Source: Actinomortierella ambigua (Eukaryota > Mortierellomycota > Mortierellomycetes > Mortierellales > Mortierellaceae). Taken from it: DNA of 64,000 nucleotides. The stretch spans positions 1-64,000 of the forward strand of contig JAAAJB010000122.1 of the NCBI GenBank assembly GCA_016098155.1. The letters are read 5' to 3'. The notes under the pieces are model-generated. The model did not search any database. It saw only the letters and a program-made list of their open reading frames with translations, and was not told where the DNA came from. Positions 11,702 through 24,150 of the stretch are shown here, one piece after another. Position 1 is the first letter of the stretch. Every line of letters starts with the position of its first letter. Position numbers and translations under genes: made by a program.

Positions 11702-12385
11702 TTAGATCACTGGCTCTTCCTCCTGGATGAAAGGGTTGGCAATCTCCATGGTACCATCCATGGGCGAAATCAGGATGACAGCGGGGCCACGGCAAACGAT
11801 CAGGCCGAGGTTTCGGGTCTCTCCCAGTAACCGGCCGTCTTCTGGATCGCGCAGCTGCTCTTCTGTCTCGTCCAAAACGAGGTTCAACAACGGGTCATAG
11901 CCCTTCAGGATGCCAATCACTATTACGATATGAAAAAAAAAAAAAAAAACACAGTAGGTTGATAAGTTTTCTCTTTTTCCATCCGACCAAAGTACACATA
12001 CACAAACGCGAAGAAGAGGGGGAAAAAAGTACCTTCTCTTCCTCCGCTATACTTGACACGGATCTTTTTGTCCATGTATTTTCCAAGGTCGAGGATTGAC
12101 TCTTTCTTGGGTCGCTCCTGCTGGCCCTGTTGCCCTTGCGGGCCTTGCCCACGGTCTCCACCATGTGATCCGCCGCGGCCACCGCCACGACCGCCGGCAT
12201 TTCCACCACGGTTTCCACCGCCACCACGGCCACCGCCTCGTCCGTATCCTCCGCCTCTTGGCTATGGAATCAAAGAAAAGCGGGAGAAGAAAAGAGAATT
12301 AGTAAAAGATAGGGCTTGTGGTTGAGGAGGGAAAAGCGTGAAAAAGGAGCAAGTGATGATCCCTCTCTCTTGTGACACGTTCCAT
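11702..12385 (-). CDS. LSM7: LSM7 Sm-like protein with RGG-rich N-terminus
   Basis: U6 snRNA-associated Sm-like protein LSm7, part of LSm1-7 (mRNA decapping) and LSm2-8 (U6 snRNP) rings. Exon 2 (12261-12033) encodes KKESILDLGKYMDKKIRVKY then SGGRE. Exon 3 (11919-11702) encodes VIGILKGYDPLLNLVLD, then GLIVCRGPAVILISP and NPFIQ, giving both Sm motifs and the usual C-terminus. The junction uses GTACTT and AATAG and keeps frame. Before the Sm fold, exon 2 carries about 45 residues of Gly/Arg repeats (GGGYGRGGGRGG-type) and then a Gln-rich link. Typical LSm7 is 100-115 aa; this would be about 151. The first exon must be upstream because the frame is closed by TAG at the acceptor (CCATAG at 12262-12267). 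A nine-base exon ATG GAA CGT at 12385-12377 would fit frame but has a weak donor; this start is tentative. Confidence 0.85.
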
Positions 12386-12885
12386 CCTGTCAGCACCCAC
12401 TGATAGCTCCTTCAAAGAGTCTAATTCGATATTGATCAGAGTCTACACGAGATCCCGCGTCTGTTATTGCACCTTCCCCTCCCCCCCTCCCTCTCTTTGT
12501 TCACGATGGCTCTCAAAAAAAACCGCAAGTTGGCGTGACGGTAGCATGGGCTGCATATGTTCCATATTTGAATTGGTCCTGTCCGCATCCTTCACAAAGG
12601 TCCATTGGAATGTCGCGACGAGTAACTGTGAAGTGACAATGTTGCCTATCATACCCTGTCAGACATTGTGTATAGTAAAAAAAATGAGCGTGTTGGTGGA
12701 GTGTGTGAAAAGAGGGGTAATGCCCACGACTGTGAACGAGCTTTCAACGATGAGAGAGGCGGTGGCTTGGCACCCCCCCCTCCCTTTTCTTTTCGTTCTC
12801 TCACGGGTGAGAGAAGGTTCACATTTTTTTTTTTTTTTTTTTTTGGGCTCGAAATCGAAATCCCAGAGAAAGTGTGGGCCAAGTT

Positions 12886-13941
12886 ATGCCAGGCGACTCA
12901 ATTCTAACATCGTATCCAATAAGTACACTCACGCCCCAAGGCCGACCATCGGCGGCAGTGCCTGTGAATTGGCCCGATCATGTCGTTTTTCTTGAGGACT
13001 ATCATTATCACCCGGCGATCGATCCGATGTTGCTGGACATGATTCGGACCGGCGCACACCTTCATACCTCGGAACGGCGGATGAAATCCATCTCGTTCCC
13101 CTTGCCGTCGCCAACACCACCACCACCATCGTCACTCCAGGCGCAGGCACAAGAGCAAAGCCAAGATTTACCACATTTATCATCATCATCATCATCAGCA
13201 GCAGCACTACACAAGGAAGGAAGCAAAGCCGCCAACGACTCTCGGATGGATTCTCAGCCAAAGGCGCCAGGCAACAACGACCATCATGAAGACCAAGAAG
13301 AACAAGAAGAAGAAGAAGAAGAAGAAGAAGAGAAAGAGCAGGAGCTCAGTCTCGCCGACGAATACCTCCAGCTACCACTCGGCGACGCGATCGCCGGCAC
13401 AGCACTGGGCACGCTGCACCCCAAGACACACACGCCGCTCTTTGAGATCCGGGCCATCACCAGTCCAGCGTCCCACCCGGTCCTAGGCAGCTACGGTCTC
13501 TTTGCATGCCAACCGCTCCGTCCGGGGACACACTTGCTCGACTACATCTCGGACGTGGCGCCCGACCACGTGGCCAACCCAGACTCGGACCATACCTTGT
13601 ACCTGATGCGCGACCTGAACCTCGATGCCTCCTTCAAGGGCAACCAGGCCCGGTTCGTCAATGACTTTCGAGGGATCCGCTCCCACGAGCTCGGCCCAAA
13701 CCTGGGGTGGGACCTGTACTGCGATCGTCGGACGGGCCAGGTCCGCATGGGCGGCAAGGTCCTCAAGCGTATCCGACCAGGGGAGGAGATTTTGTGTACC
13801 TATGGCAAGGCGTTTTGGCGGAGTCGTGGCATCAAGGTCCAGGGCAATGAATGGGAGGATGGTTGGGATACGGATCTGGACGATTGGTCGTCTTCAGAGG
13901 AGGAGGGTGGAGAAGGAAGATCTGAGAGCCGAGTTGAATAA
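12886..13941 (+). CDS. SET-domain protein (putative lysine methyltransferase)
   Basis: The C-terminal half is a SET domain, the S-adenosylmethionine-dependent lysine methyltransferase fold. Visible elements in order are GSYGLFACQPLRPGTHL (SET-I start), YISDVAPD, ARFVNDFRG (in place of the usual RFxNHS/C motif) and RPGEEILCTYGKAFW (the GEE-TYG motif with the pseudoknot tyrosine). The N-terminal 130 residues are poorly conserved, with poly-Ser and a Glu/Lys-rich run at about 13280-13340. First ATG in frame is 12886, giving 351 aa. An upstream exon cannot be excluded because the frame is open a little before it. Substrate is unknown; SET proteins of this type methylate histones or other proteins. 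Divergent from LSM7 and convergent with ELP1 (136 bp between stop codons). Confidence 0.82.
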   Translation: MPGDSILTSYPISTLTPQGRPSAAVPVNWPDHVVFLEDYHYHPAIDPMLLDMIRTGAHLHTSERRMKSISFPLPSPTPPPPSSLQAQAQEQSQDLPHLSSSSSSAAALHKEGSKAANDSRMDSQPKAPGNNDHHEDQEEQEEEEEEEEEKEQELSLADEYLQLPLGDAIAGTALGTLHPKTHTPLFEIRAITSPASHPVLGSYGLFACQPLRPGTHLLDYISDVAPDHVANPDSDHTLYLMRDLNLDASFKGNQARFVNDFRGIRSHELGPNLGWDLYCDRRTGQVRMGGKVLKRIRPGEEILCTYGKAFWRSRGIKVQGNEWEDGWDTDLDDWSSSEEEGGEGRSESRVE

Positions 13942-14077
13942 ATAATGATAACAGCAACAATGAGAAAAATAAATAAAGAATTGCATAGATCAATGAGCAA
14001 AAAACTAATAAAAAATAATGAATAGTTTATATTGGGGATGGGGGTAATCATAGATATCTTTTTTTTTTTCATCCTCT

Positions 14078-15761
14078 TTAGATAACATCGATCATCCACG
14101 ACTCCTTGCTGAGCACTGGTGGCTCACCATAAATCTCGGCAATCTCATCGTCGACAACCTCATCCAATTGCGCAATCTGGGCCTGCAAGACGGCCTCCTC
14201 CTGGCGCGACAGCTGATGCGCGTTGGCCGACAGCTGCTTTGTCAACTTTTTGCGCTCCGCAATCGCCTCTTGCTGGGCCTTCTTCCGCTCCAGATGCTCC
14301 TGTGGGGCCGGCAAAAAGATGCCCGGGATCTGCTGATCGACCTGACCCAACAGACTCGAGAATTCGGCCTGCAGCGCATCGGCCCGCTGCAACAGCATGC
14401 AACCGGCCAGGGCCTTGAGCATCGCAGCCACCTCGAGCTTGAAGGCATCGATCCGGACAATCAGCTTCCGCAACGACCCAATCAGATACTCCTCCTCAAA
14501 GATCGACCCTTTCTTGCCCGTCTGGCGCTTGCGCTCCTGGCGACGGCGCAACCGTGCCGTGTACGCGCTCTGGCGCGAGCTGCTTGTGTTTCGAGTCCCG
14601 ACGGTATTGGCCTTTGTGTACCGCGAGAAACCAGACGCCATCGACGTCGTATCCGACATCATGTCGACATTGTCCAACATATCTTCATGACCCATCTCAC
14701 CCGCGGCTGCTGCGGCCTGCTGTTGTTCCGCCAACATCTTTTTGATCCGAAGCTCACGTACCTCCGCCAACCGCTTGATCTGCTTCTCCAACTGCTCCTT
14801 CATCTCCCGGACCGTGTCCATGATCTCCTGATGCCCCTCCCCAATCCCGGGCAGGACATGCGTCTCCATCAGATCCAACCGCTGCGAGACATGCGCCAAC
14901 CGCGTCGCCTCGCTCCACAGCCGGCCCTCCAGCAACGCCGCCATCGCCTCCTCCGTATCCCGTGCATAGTCGGCCAGCAACACCGCCGCCTCCGAGAACC
15001 GTCGCTCGCCCCGCAGACTGTCCGCCATCGTCGAGGCCAGGTACGTCATCGCTGCCGTGTCATAGTCGAGCTGTTGCGCCAGCACCACGGCCTCGCGCCA
15101 GAAATGGCCCGTCTTGTACGCCTCCAAGGCCGCCTCCTTGTCGCCCGCCATCGAGTACGCCAGTCCGGCCTGGTCCATGTCGCCTTTGCTCGACAGGTGG
15201 TCACCATGGATCTTGAGCACGGCCTTGTACTTGACCGCCGTCGCTGCAGTCGTCGTCGCCGATGTCATCGGTCGATAGATCTTGATCGCTTCCTTGTACA
15301 GACCATGCTGCTTCGTATACGCCAGACACGCCTCGAAATATTTCTCGCCGGCCTGGCTCAGATGGGTCAGCGCGCGTGCGTGCCGCTTGAGGTGGTCGTC
15401 GATCCGGAACCGCTGGTAATACTTCTCCAGGGCCCGCAACTCGTTCAGGAAGGGCAGGTACTCGCGTGGGTCCTTTTGCGAGTATTGCGCCACCATCAGC
15501 ACCAGCCCGAAATCGTACATCCCCAACGCAACATCAAACAATCGGTTCACATCCGCCAAGAAAATGGTAAACTTGAGCGCCTCCTCTGCCAGCGCTGCGT
15601 CTTGGCCTCGCAGCTCCGCCAGCAACGTCAGCGCCGACTCTAGATTTGGTGGCGTCATGCGGACGTGCGTCGTTATGATCGTGTTGATGTACGTCTTGCG
15701 GTCCATCGTCTCTAGCTCCTTGCGCACTGCCTCGCAAATCGTGTTGACCTTTTCCGGGTCT

Positions 15762-15799
<38 letters not shown>

Positions 15800-18700
15800 G
15801 ACGGCCCCCTTGCCATTGGCGAATGCTGGTGGTGGCGATGTCGTCAAAGTGCCTGTGACCGGGTACAGGGTCTTGGTCACGTCCTCATTGCGAAGGAACG
15901 ACAGGAACAGGTTCAGATAATCGACATCCTTCACCTGACGTACAAACTCGCCCACGTTCTCCATAAACTGCTGTGGGTTGTGGTCGTAGAGAAGATTCAG
16001 ATCGATGCGGTGCTTGCGGCACGTCACCAGCGCTGTCCGGAAATCCTTCTTGTCCAGTGCATCCCTGGTCGCAGACAACACCATGGCCCGAGGTGCAATC
16101 GTCTCGAGATTGCCACGCGGCATCTGCAGTACCAGGTTCACCGAGTGGGGCGCGGCCAACACAATCCTCGAACCACGCTCCACACGGCGCACCGACTCGT
16201 CATAGGGCAGACTCGAGTTGTCAACCACCTTCAACTCGGACAGGCTCGTCTCCAAAGGCAAAAATCGGGCCGTGTGCGTCGCAGTCGTGAACGCCAAAAG
16301 GTGATTGTGCAGACTAAACGACGTCGCCTCCGTGGAGATGAGTCGCTCGTTGACATACAGCCGGTTGTTGCGTGTCAACCCAATCACGGCCAGATCTCGG
16401 TACTGAGGTTCCGGGCTAGTGCCGACCCGCGCTGTGCCGATCCACAGACAACCTTCGGTCAAGCCACCATGAATCTCGTGCAGCGGCTCGACGCGAGGCT
16501 CACTCTGCTGCTGCTCCTCATCAAGAACAATGCGCATCAGGTTTCCATTCGCCTGGTGCAACAGAATGTCGCCATAGGTCTGATTGAAGTAGAGGCGCTG
16601 GAACTGTCCATCCAGTGGGAGTTCCGAGCGCGACTCAATCTTGGGCGCCCGTGTCTCGTCGTCAAAACTGAGGTGGAAGACCAACAACACATCACTCGCC
16701 GAATCGCTGTCGTACTGCAGGCCAATCAACGTGTCCTCGCGCACCCATGCAATTTGGCGGATCAATGTCGAAGGAACGATGGCCGTCTCGACGATGCCCA
16801 GTAGCCTGGGCTCTGGCAGTGGGCGCACACTCTTGTCCATACCCCCAAGGAACGCCAGACGTTGATCCGCCAGCAGCACCGCCATGTCGTCGCCGCCGTT
16901 GGTCGTAGAGAATGAGACGTGTTGGATAGCATAGGGCAGTTTGATGGAGAAGGCGCTCATCGGTGGCGGCACATTCATCAGCTTGAAAGGTGTCAACAGC
17001 AAGTTGGCTCCATCAATAACTGCCACAGATCCTGCGTTCTCCGGAGAGTGCATCTCGTTCACAAAGTGGTCCCAGCAATAGTCATGGCGCTGGTATGAAC
17101 CGTTCTCCGTGGCAATGTGGATCACCAATGCTGCTTCCACATCCCACTGCACGCTGGCGGCGTGGCATCCTTCTTCGCCAAAGACAATCTCCTGCTTCAG
17201 GTACCAGTGGTAATTGTTCATCATCCATAGCTGCACACACGAGCCGTTTGTCCGTTCCAGCCAGACAGCCAATACAGTCGAGTCGCAGTTCCACAGCACC
17301 TCCTTCACCACCGTCTCCTTGTCCTCCCTCAGTGAGAATTCGCCATGCCGCAGTCCATTTCTCTCAAAGAAGACAATATCGTGTCGATGTGGGAGTCGCT
17401 GACTCGATGCAATGAGGTTTCCTGATGGCCGCCAAGACAGACTGTGCTCCAACATGTCGACTGCCTCGCTCGTGTTTTGAAGCACTGCTTCACGGTTGTA
17501 TACTCGGATCACGCGACGTCCTATTTGTGGCCGCAGTCAAAGAAAAGAAGACATTCAAACAAGTTAGAAATCGGTGAGTCACAGCGTTCTGCATCTTTGG
17601 TATGATACACTTTTGTGTGGGTACTGGAGCCATTACCATACTGAGAGTCCATTGTTGAGCAGGAAAAGTAGGTGCCGTCGCCTCGCCATGAGAGCCGTGG
17701 CCGTTGATCGTCGTCGGGCGAATATGTAAAGGTCGACGCATCCACCTTGCGCTGTGCGGCTACCTTGCCCTCGGATCCATGGAACTGCGTCTCCTTTTTT
17801 CCCCATCCAACATTGACGCTGACGTCTAATTTTTTTTTGATTAAATGCGGAATAAAAAAATGGTTAGTTGGAACATCGTGTTAGATGAATGTCCTGTTTT
17901 TTCTTTCTTTCATTCTTTCTGTAAAGCAAATGAATGATGAAAAGCTTACCTTCACCAGCCTCTTCGACGTTGATCTGATTCTCAGCGATAACATCAAAAT
18001 CCTTGGTCATTTCCAGAATCGAGCCCTCGCCTAATCAAGAAGGACGGTTTAAACGGTTAGTGGAGTTGAAGAGGGGTCTTCCCTGATCAGTCTTTTAAGA
18101 ATGAGGGTAGGAAAACAATGCAGTCGGCTGCGGGAATGTTACCTGTCACCATCACAACCAGCTCGTCGTCGGGACTCCATGCCATGCACAAAATACCCGA
18201 GTCGACTGATCCAACAATCTCGAGCTAACAAAGATAATTGAGAAAGAAAAAAAAAGGGTTGAGTTTCGAATGAAGAAGAAGAAAGAAAGAAAGAAAGAAA
18301 TGTTGGTTATGAAATTTGTATTCACTTACAGTCTCACCAGTCTCCGTACGCTCCTTGTGGAAGAGGGCAACGTCTCCGTGCGAAAAGACGACGCAGATAG
18401 CCTGGATATCAACCAGAAACTTGACGCCAACCACCTGGCCCCAGCGATCCGCGTGCACGTCGTTCTCCGGAGGGAATGTCACCAGCTCGTTCACCGCAGG
18501 GAAAGGCGACTAACAACCGCAACCAAGGCAAGAGAGAGAAAACGTGGTGAGGAGCAAAGAAACGAACCAGAAAAAAAGACGTCAGTATGCTCATATCAGG
18601 ACGTTAAAACAAGTAAGCGGAGCCAATGTCCGAGGCGGTAAGAGTGGTGGTGTACCTGCAGGTCCGAGATCTCCACCAGCACACCCTCGCCTGGTGCAGT

Positions 18701-18817
18701 CGAGTAGGCAACATAGACAATGCCCGTCTCGGGATCAACACAATGATGAATGTCCTTGGCTGCCGGGCGGCCAAAGCGCGCGAGGCGCATTTGTGATAGG
18801 AGCGATAGATTCCTCAT
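14078..18817 (-). CDS. ELP1: Elongator complex subunit Elp1 (IKAP)
   Basis: Largest Elongator subunit, the scaffold for Elp2/Elp3 in wobble-uridine (cm5U) tRNA modification. Minus-strand exons: 18817-18656, 18509-18330, 18224-18143, 18030-17950, 17825-17637 and 17520-14078, joined in frame to 1378 aa (human 1332, yeast 1349). The start MRNLSLL matches the family's MRNL start. N-terminal propeller landmarks are SGILCMAWSPDDELV, MTKDFDVI, VNVGWGKKETQFHGSEG and LSWRGDGTYFS; IRVYNREAVLQ and DIVFFERNGLRHG follow. The last exon holds the rest of the propellers and the TPR-like solenoid. A basic patch (RLRRRQERKRQTGKKGS, about residue 1210-1235) matches the tRNA-binding region, followed by the dimerisation end. 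A poly-Ala run (about residues 805-817, from GCN repeats near 15767-15802) is peculiar to this gene. The fifth donor (GTAATG) was chosen by frame and homology. The gene lies in tandem 207 bp downstream of the RasGEF stop. Confidence 0.93.
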
Positions 18818-19023
18818 TGGAGAATCAATAGGATTGTGTTGTGGAAGTTGATGCACAGACTGGCAGACTTGAAGCTTCTTGACCAAAAAAAACACCGTAC
18901 ATGTACAACTATGCGCAGTCACACCTTTTTTTTTTTTTATTGCATGGGATTTGCATGAAGACAAGGTCGAGCAAAAGGAAAAGGGGGGAGGGGGAAAGGA
19001 GGACTTTTTCTTTTTCATCGGGA

Positions 19024-22000
19024 TCACTCGTCGACACTCGTTGGTCGTGAACTTCCTCCACTACCGGTACTACCGCGCTGCGCTGTACTGGCTGTCGAAC
19101 TATGCAGCGATCCGCCACTGTTGCTACCAACGCCGGTGTGTCCGGGCCAACTGCTTGAGGAACTTGTGGCTCCTGGCCCGCCTCCTCCTACGCCATTGCC
19201 GCTCGCTCGTGCAGAAGCCGTGCTCGAGGACGACGACGATGAAGAGGCATTCTTGTTCTTGGATGGCTCACGGATCATGCTCAACTCGTCCACCATACGT
19301 TCAGGCACCCATTGTCGTGTCAGCAGATAATGCAGAATCAGCTGCTGTGTCGGCCGCAGTCCACTTCCGGCGATATCATCTTCATCCTCGTCGTACGATG
19401 ACTGGTGTGTAATGTTGCTTCCGATTTGCCTGTCCACTGACGAGGTCCTGTACTTTGCTGTCCGGTGCAGTGCCGAGGACAATGATGGCGCTCGGAAGTG
19501 GTGATGGTTCTTCGTCGCAGCCTTGATGTATGGGCGAGGCGGCTGAGGAGAGTACTTTGGTCCAGACTGGTAAGCGGACAGCATCATCAATAGATCCTGT
19601 ATCCTGGGGTCATCTTCTGGCGCAAATTGGGTATTGATCGAGGGCGACAAGGCCAGGGCTCCCGCAAGGTTGGAAATAGGCTTTTCGCGCAAACTCGATG
19701 TGGAGGGTATTTGTGCTGAGATTGGCGGTGCACTGCTGCTGCTGCCCTTCTTCACCGCTGCCAATAAATACGTCACGTCCATGATGAACGTGCCCAAGAA
19801 AGGAACCATGGGACGTCGGGCCGCCACCTCCTTGGATCGCACCGCAAAGCTGGCAACATTGTTGAGCCCGAGGATCTCGAGCTTTGGCGTCGTGGCCGAG
19901 GACCCACTCGAGTTGACCGAAAGCGAGTTGACTGGCGAAGCAGACCCTGGCGACATTGCCATGGCGCCGCCCATGATGCTGTTCATCATCTCGCGGTATT
20001 TGCCATAGTTTCTGGTTTCGCTCATCAGATCCTGTAGCGTCTCGAGTTTGTGGGTGCTCTTCCGCGGCAAAAAGCTCCACGTCCGCTTCAGCCGTTTGAT
20101 GGGTGGCGTGCCCAAGGCCGATAAAACTGCCTTGAGGGTCTGGAAATTGCCGAGCTCGTGCAGCTTGACCGCCAACTTGACCCAGTAGTGAATGCATTGT
20201 GCCCGTCCAGAGGCTTCCGGAGGGAAGAGGACTGAATACTCAATCAGGCGCGTGAGGTAGTTGAAAAAGTCGGTCGAGGCAGTGATGGCTCGGTGCGGTG
20301 TTTTGGGCGAGTGTGTCAAGAGGGCTGATGGCGGAATCTCCAAGAAAATGGCCGACTCGATCAATGTAAGTTGGTATGCGACAAGGTATGCTGGGAATTC
20401 AAGAATCGACGTGATACTGGCCGACCGGTAGATCAACTCGCGCACTCTGGTGATGGTGCTCTGGACGTTGCCCAACATGGACGAGTACTTTTGGGCGTTG
20501 TCCTGGATTGCAACCACGTCTTCCTCATTTGCCTCGCTACACTTGGATTTATCCTGTAGCAGTTGGAGTTGTTGACGTGTCTCGCCGAGCTTTGCGGACC
20601 AAGTCTTTTCCTTATCGACAAGTGTGCGATGCGTGGTGCGCAAGGGCGATATCGGAATCAAGGGGATATGGTCTGACGGGCCGTATGCCTTATGATCCTT
20701 TTGATCTTCATCATCGCCGCTGATGCGCTCCGCCTCCACCAAGTTTGTCGGGTCCACTGATCCAACAGGAATCACAGAAATGAAGCCTCCTGCTGAGCCA
20801 GGCCCTGAGGACTGAGGAAGAGTGTAGGACCGTGAACGGTCGTTGGATGATACAGCGGACGAAAGACTAGATGGTGATAATGTTGGCGAGTTGGGGACTG
20901 AGAGCGGTGTTCCTGGTCGTCGTGCTGGTTGCGGAATTGCAATGTTTGGCGACGATGCCCTCCTGCTTAGGCTCCCCGAATAGAGTAGGTGATTTGGATC
21001 TGGAGAAATAGGTGAAGAAAATGTAAGTAATGAAGTAAAAGATAGCTATGCATTTATCCCCATGAAAATGAGGCTGTGGTGGAGGTCAATTACCTTCAAT
21101 ATCCTCGTCGTCATCGTCGTCATCGTCATCGTCGTCATCATCATCATCATCAGAGTCATCATCCTCATCTGTCTGATCTTCTACTTGCGCCTGGAGAGCC
21201 TCATCAAGCTTTCGGTAAAGTCGTGCAGGTTTTGGTGGCAAAGGTGGTTTAGATCGCGGTGGTGAGTCGGTACCCGAAGATGTTTGCTGAGCAGTGCACT
21301 GCGGTGAAGAAGGTAGAATGGGGCTCTGGCGCGAAGTGCTGTTTGATTGGACTGGACTGGCGATTGGGGGAATAGGTCGTGATGGTGGTGTCCGAGCTCT
21401 TGTCGTCGAGGATGGAGTGGCCAGTGCAATTGGAGCAGTGATGGTTGCTGCTGTTGTTGCTGCTGTTGTGGTAGATGGTGTTGTTGTTGTCGTTGTTGAT
21501 GAGGGTGCTGAGGTCGATGTAGTCGTTGTCGTTGCCGTTGTCATTGTCGGTGCCGCTGTCGTGGTCGTTGTCGTTGTCGTTGTCGGTGCCGTTGTCATTG
21601 TCGTTGTCGGCGCCGTTGTCGGTGCTGTTGTCGTTGTCGGTGGCGTGGATGTGGATGTAGATGTGGATATCGATGTTGATGTTGATGCTGCTTCAGTGAC
21701 GGCAGCTGCTGATAATATCGAGGAGGCTAGTGTCAAGGTAGCAGATGGTGATGTTCCCAGCACCTCAGTGTCGCTACTATTCACAGAACTCCTGTGCACC
21801 AAAGGTGGCCTTCGTATCGGCTTTGGAGGAATGGCTAAAGTCCTGTTGATTGGCGGCGATGAGGTTGGCGATACTGTGGTATTGGACGAGAAGGACGATA
21901 TCCGCGAAAGGAATGGTGACTCGGGGCTGTTGCTTAGATCGGATGCCACCGCAGCGGCAGCCTGTTGTTGAAGCTGCTCGGTCAGCATGGTAACAGTCTT

Positions 22001-22923
22001 CACTTGTCCAGCCTGGATCCTGTCTTGATGCCGCGTCAACGACGACTTGCGAGATACTGGCGGAGGTATCTCGGAGATGGCTGCGATGGCTGCATTGTGT
22101 CTGGATAAGATATCCTGCACATGGGTCACGCTTGCCCGAGTGATGGCGATGAGGCTCACAGTTGAAGCAGAAGTGATGGCAACTATTTTTTGGGAAAAAA
22201 GCGGCCCAAAAAAAAACAGCCCAAGTGGGTTAGAAAGCCGAGAAGCCAAGAGAGACTATGTACCTTCTGTTCGGGGCAAACGATGATGACACAGATTATT
22301 CCGCACACAATATATAAAAATAAGGGTAGTGGAAGAAAACGAGAAAAAAAAGGAGGGGAGAAGAGGGGAATACATTACCATTAGCGATGAACTTGACCTT
22401 GCGAAGCTCTGTATTAGCAGCATCAATGATGTCGAGGTTCCAAAAATATGCATCCTGGAGAGTCGGGAATGGCCAAAGGCAAACAATTGCCCAATGCGTA
22501 ATAAATTAAAAAAAAAAAAAAAAATCGAGGGTTAGGTTAAATCTACTACTACACTTGAAGACTTGAAACCCAAAATTAGGGCAGTGAGAGAGGAGCAACT
22601 TTTTTGCGCCATACAACTCAAATTAAACCGAGATTAAAACGCAACAACAATTGGATGGCAGCAAGGAGAGAGAGAGAGAGAGAGAGAAAGAAAGATGGCA
22701 GATAGATGGTGGCAAGACAAGGGAAAGGGGAAGGAGCAGGGCGCCCTTCCTCTTCCAGTCTGGGAAGAAAAGGAAAGCGAAACGACGCAGCCCTATCTAT
22801 CCTCCTATCCTCACCCTGCCTCGATGTTGGTCAACAAGAGAACACACAAAAGATACGCACCTTGAAGTTGGCATTGGAAAGCGCATCGGCCGACTTGGCC
22901 AGCATCAGCTCAATCTCTTCCAT
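19024..22923 (-). CDS. Cdc25-type Ras guanine nucleotide exchange factor
   Basis: RasGEF protein that would load GTP onto a Ras-family GTPase. Exons on the minus strand: 22923-22861, 22454-22379, 22182-21094 and 20999-19024, in frame, 1067 aa. The start MEEIELMLAKSAD is the first in-frame ATG. The open frame continues upstream without an ATG through a poly-Ala stretch (GCC/GCT repeats near 22957-22999), so an earlier exon is possible. Residues about 210-400 are very Thr/Ser-rich, then comes a proline motif (KPPLPPKP) and a long Asp run ending exon 3. The catalytic CDC25 domain is about residues 590-830: HYWVKLAVKLHELGNFQTLKAVLSAL (helical core, given in part), PPIKRLKRTW, NYGKYRE and MVPFLGTFIMDVTYLL. 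The tail contains QQLILHYLLTRQW and Ser/Gly-rich sequence. N-terminal SH3, common in fungal Cdc25 proteins, was not seen. Confidence 0.87.
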
Positions 22924-23143
22924 GTGCAAGAAGTTGCTCCGTGGCTGGCCCAGAGCAGCAGCAGCAACAGCAGCAGCAGCGGCGGCGGCGGCGGCAACGT
23001 CGTCGTCGTCCAGTACGACGAGAGTACCCAGAGAAGAGGATTAGAGGGGGATAGGTTTGGAAGGAAACGTGTGGCAAGAGCCAAAGAAAACGCCACAAAC
23101 TGAGCTGAACGCGAGCGATGTCTTGACGAAGTGGAGAAAGAGG

Positions 23144-23553
23144 AGGGAGAGAGAGAGAGAAAGAGGGAGAGAGTGGGTTGAAAGAGTTTGGAGTTTGGAG
23201 TGTCTGGCTGGTGCAGGAGTCTCTAATTTAAATGTGATGGCAGCAGGTGTTTCGATGCAGAGACTCAATTGAGGAAATGGTGGTTTTTGATGTTGAATTC
23301 AGTCCGAGTAGGAAGAGAGTGAGGAGAAGGAGAGAGTGTGGAAGTGAAGCAATGTGAATATAGTGGGCGTGAGTGTCGTGAAGTGAAGTGAGGCAGAGTA
23401 GAAGAGATAATGGAGCGAAAGAGAGAGTGCGTGAGGTGAGTGACGAAGATAGAGGGCAGGCAGGAAAAGAAAAAAAAAAAAAGAGTAGAGGTTGGCTTGT
23501 GACCACAAGAACAATGGATGTCCGAACACACTCTGGAGGTCTGGCTCAGACAG

Positions 23554-23601
<48 letters not shown>

Positions 23602-24150
23602 AAGAGACAAAAAGGGGCGTTGTTGAAGAGAAGAGAAAAAGAACAACGACAACGAAGGAGAGGGAGAGAGAGAGTGACAGAGAGAGAGAGAGAGAGAGAC
23701 TGAGAGACAGAAAGGACGAGAGCGAAAGAAGGGAGAAAAGAGTGAGCAGCGGAGAAAAGTGCCTCTGTCTGAGTGTGATGTCCCTTCTCCAAATGAGGTG
23801 TGGAGGAAAGAGAATAAGAGGGAGCGATAGAGAGAGTGTGTGTGTGTGAGGGAGAAAGAAAGAGGGATGCCCCAGAGGAAGGACGGAGAGAGGGAGAGAG
23901 GTGGATGTATGGATGGATGGATGAGATGGATGGATGGATGGGTGGATGGATGGATGGATGGATGGATGGATGGTTGAGGCGAAATTTGAATCAAACAGAC
24001 AGAACCCCTCTTTCCCCCCCTTCCACCTCTCACTCACTCTCTCTCTCTCTCTCTTGTCACTCATTCACCCATTCACTCTCTCGCTCACTCACTCACTCAC
24101 ACTCTCACTCTCTCACTCACTCACTCACTCACTCTCTCACTTCACTCTCT
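23144..24150. repeat. Microsatellite-dense block upstream of RasGEF
   Basis: The block contains GA repeats (e.g. 23144-23172, and 23559-23600 with about 21 uninterrupted AG units), GA-rich imperfect DNA up to 23900, and GGAT tetranucleotide repeats (23911-23974). CT and ACTC/TCAC repeats follow at 24029-24150. Nearly the whole of 22.93-24.4 kb is purine- or pyrimidine-skewed simple sequence between two divergent genes. Long open frames on both strands here are low-complexity artefacts. Confidence 0.9.

Noticed and set aside
14168..16804. Long open frames antisense to ELP1 (491 and 274 codons)
   Set aside because: Composition is a shadow of the ELP1 coding strand, with no start context, domain or splice logic.
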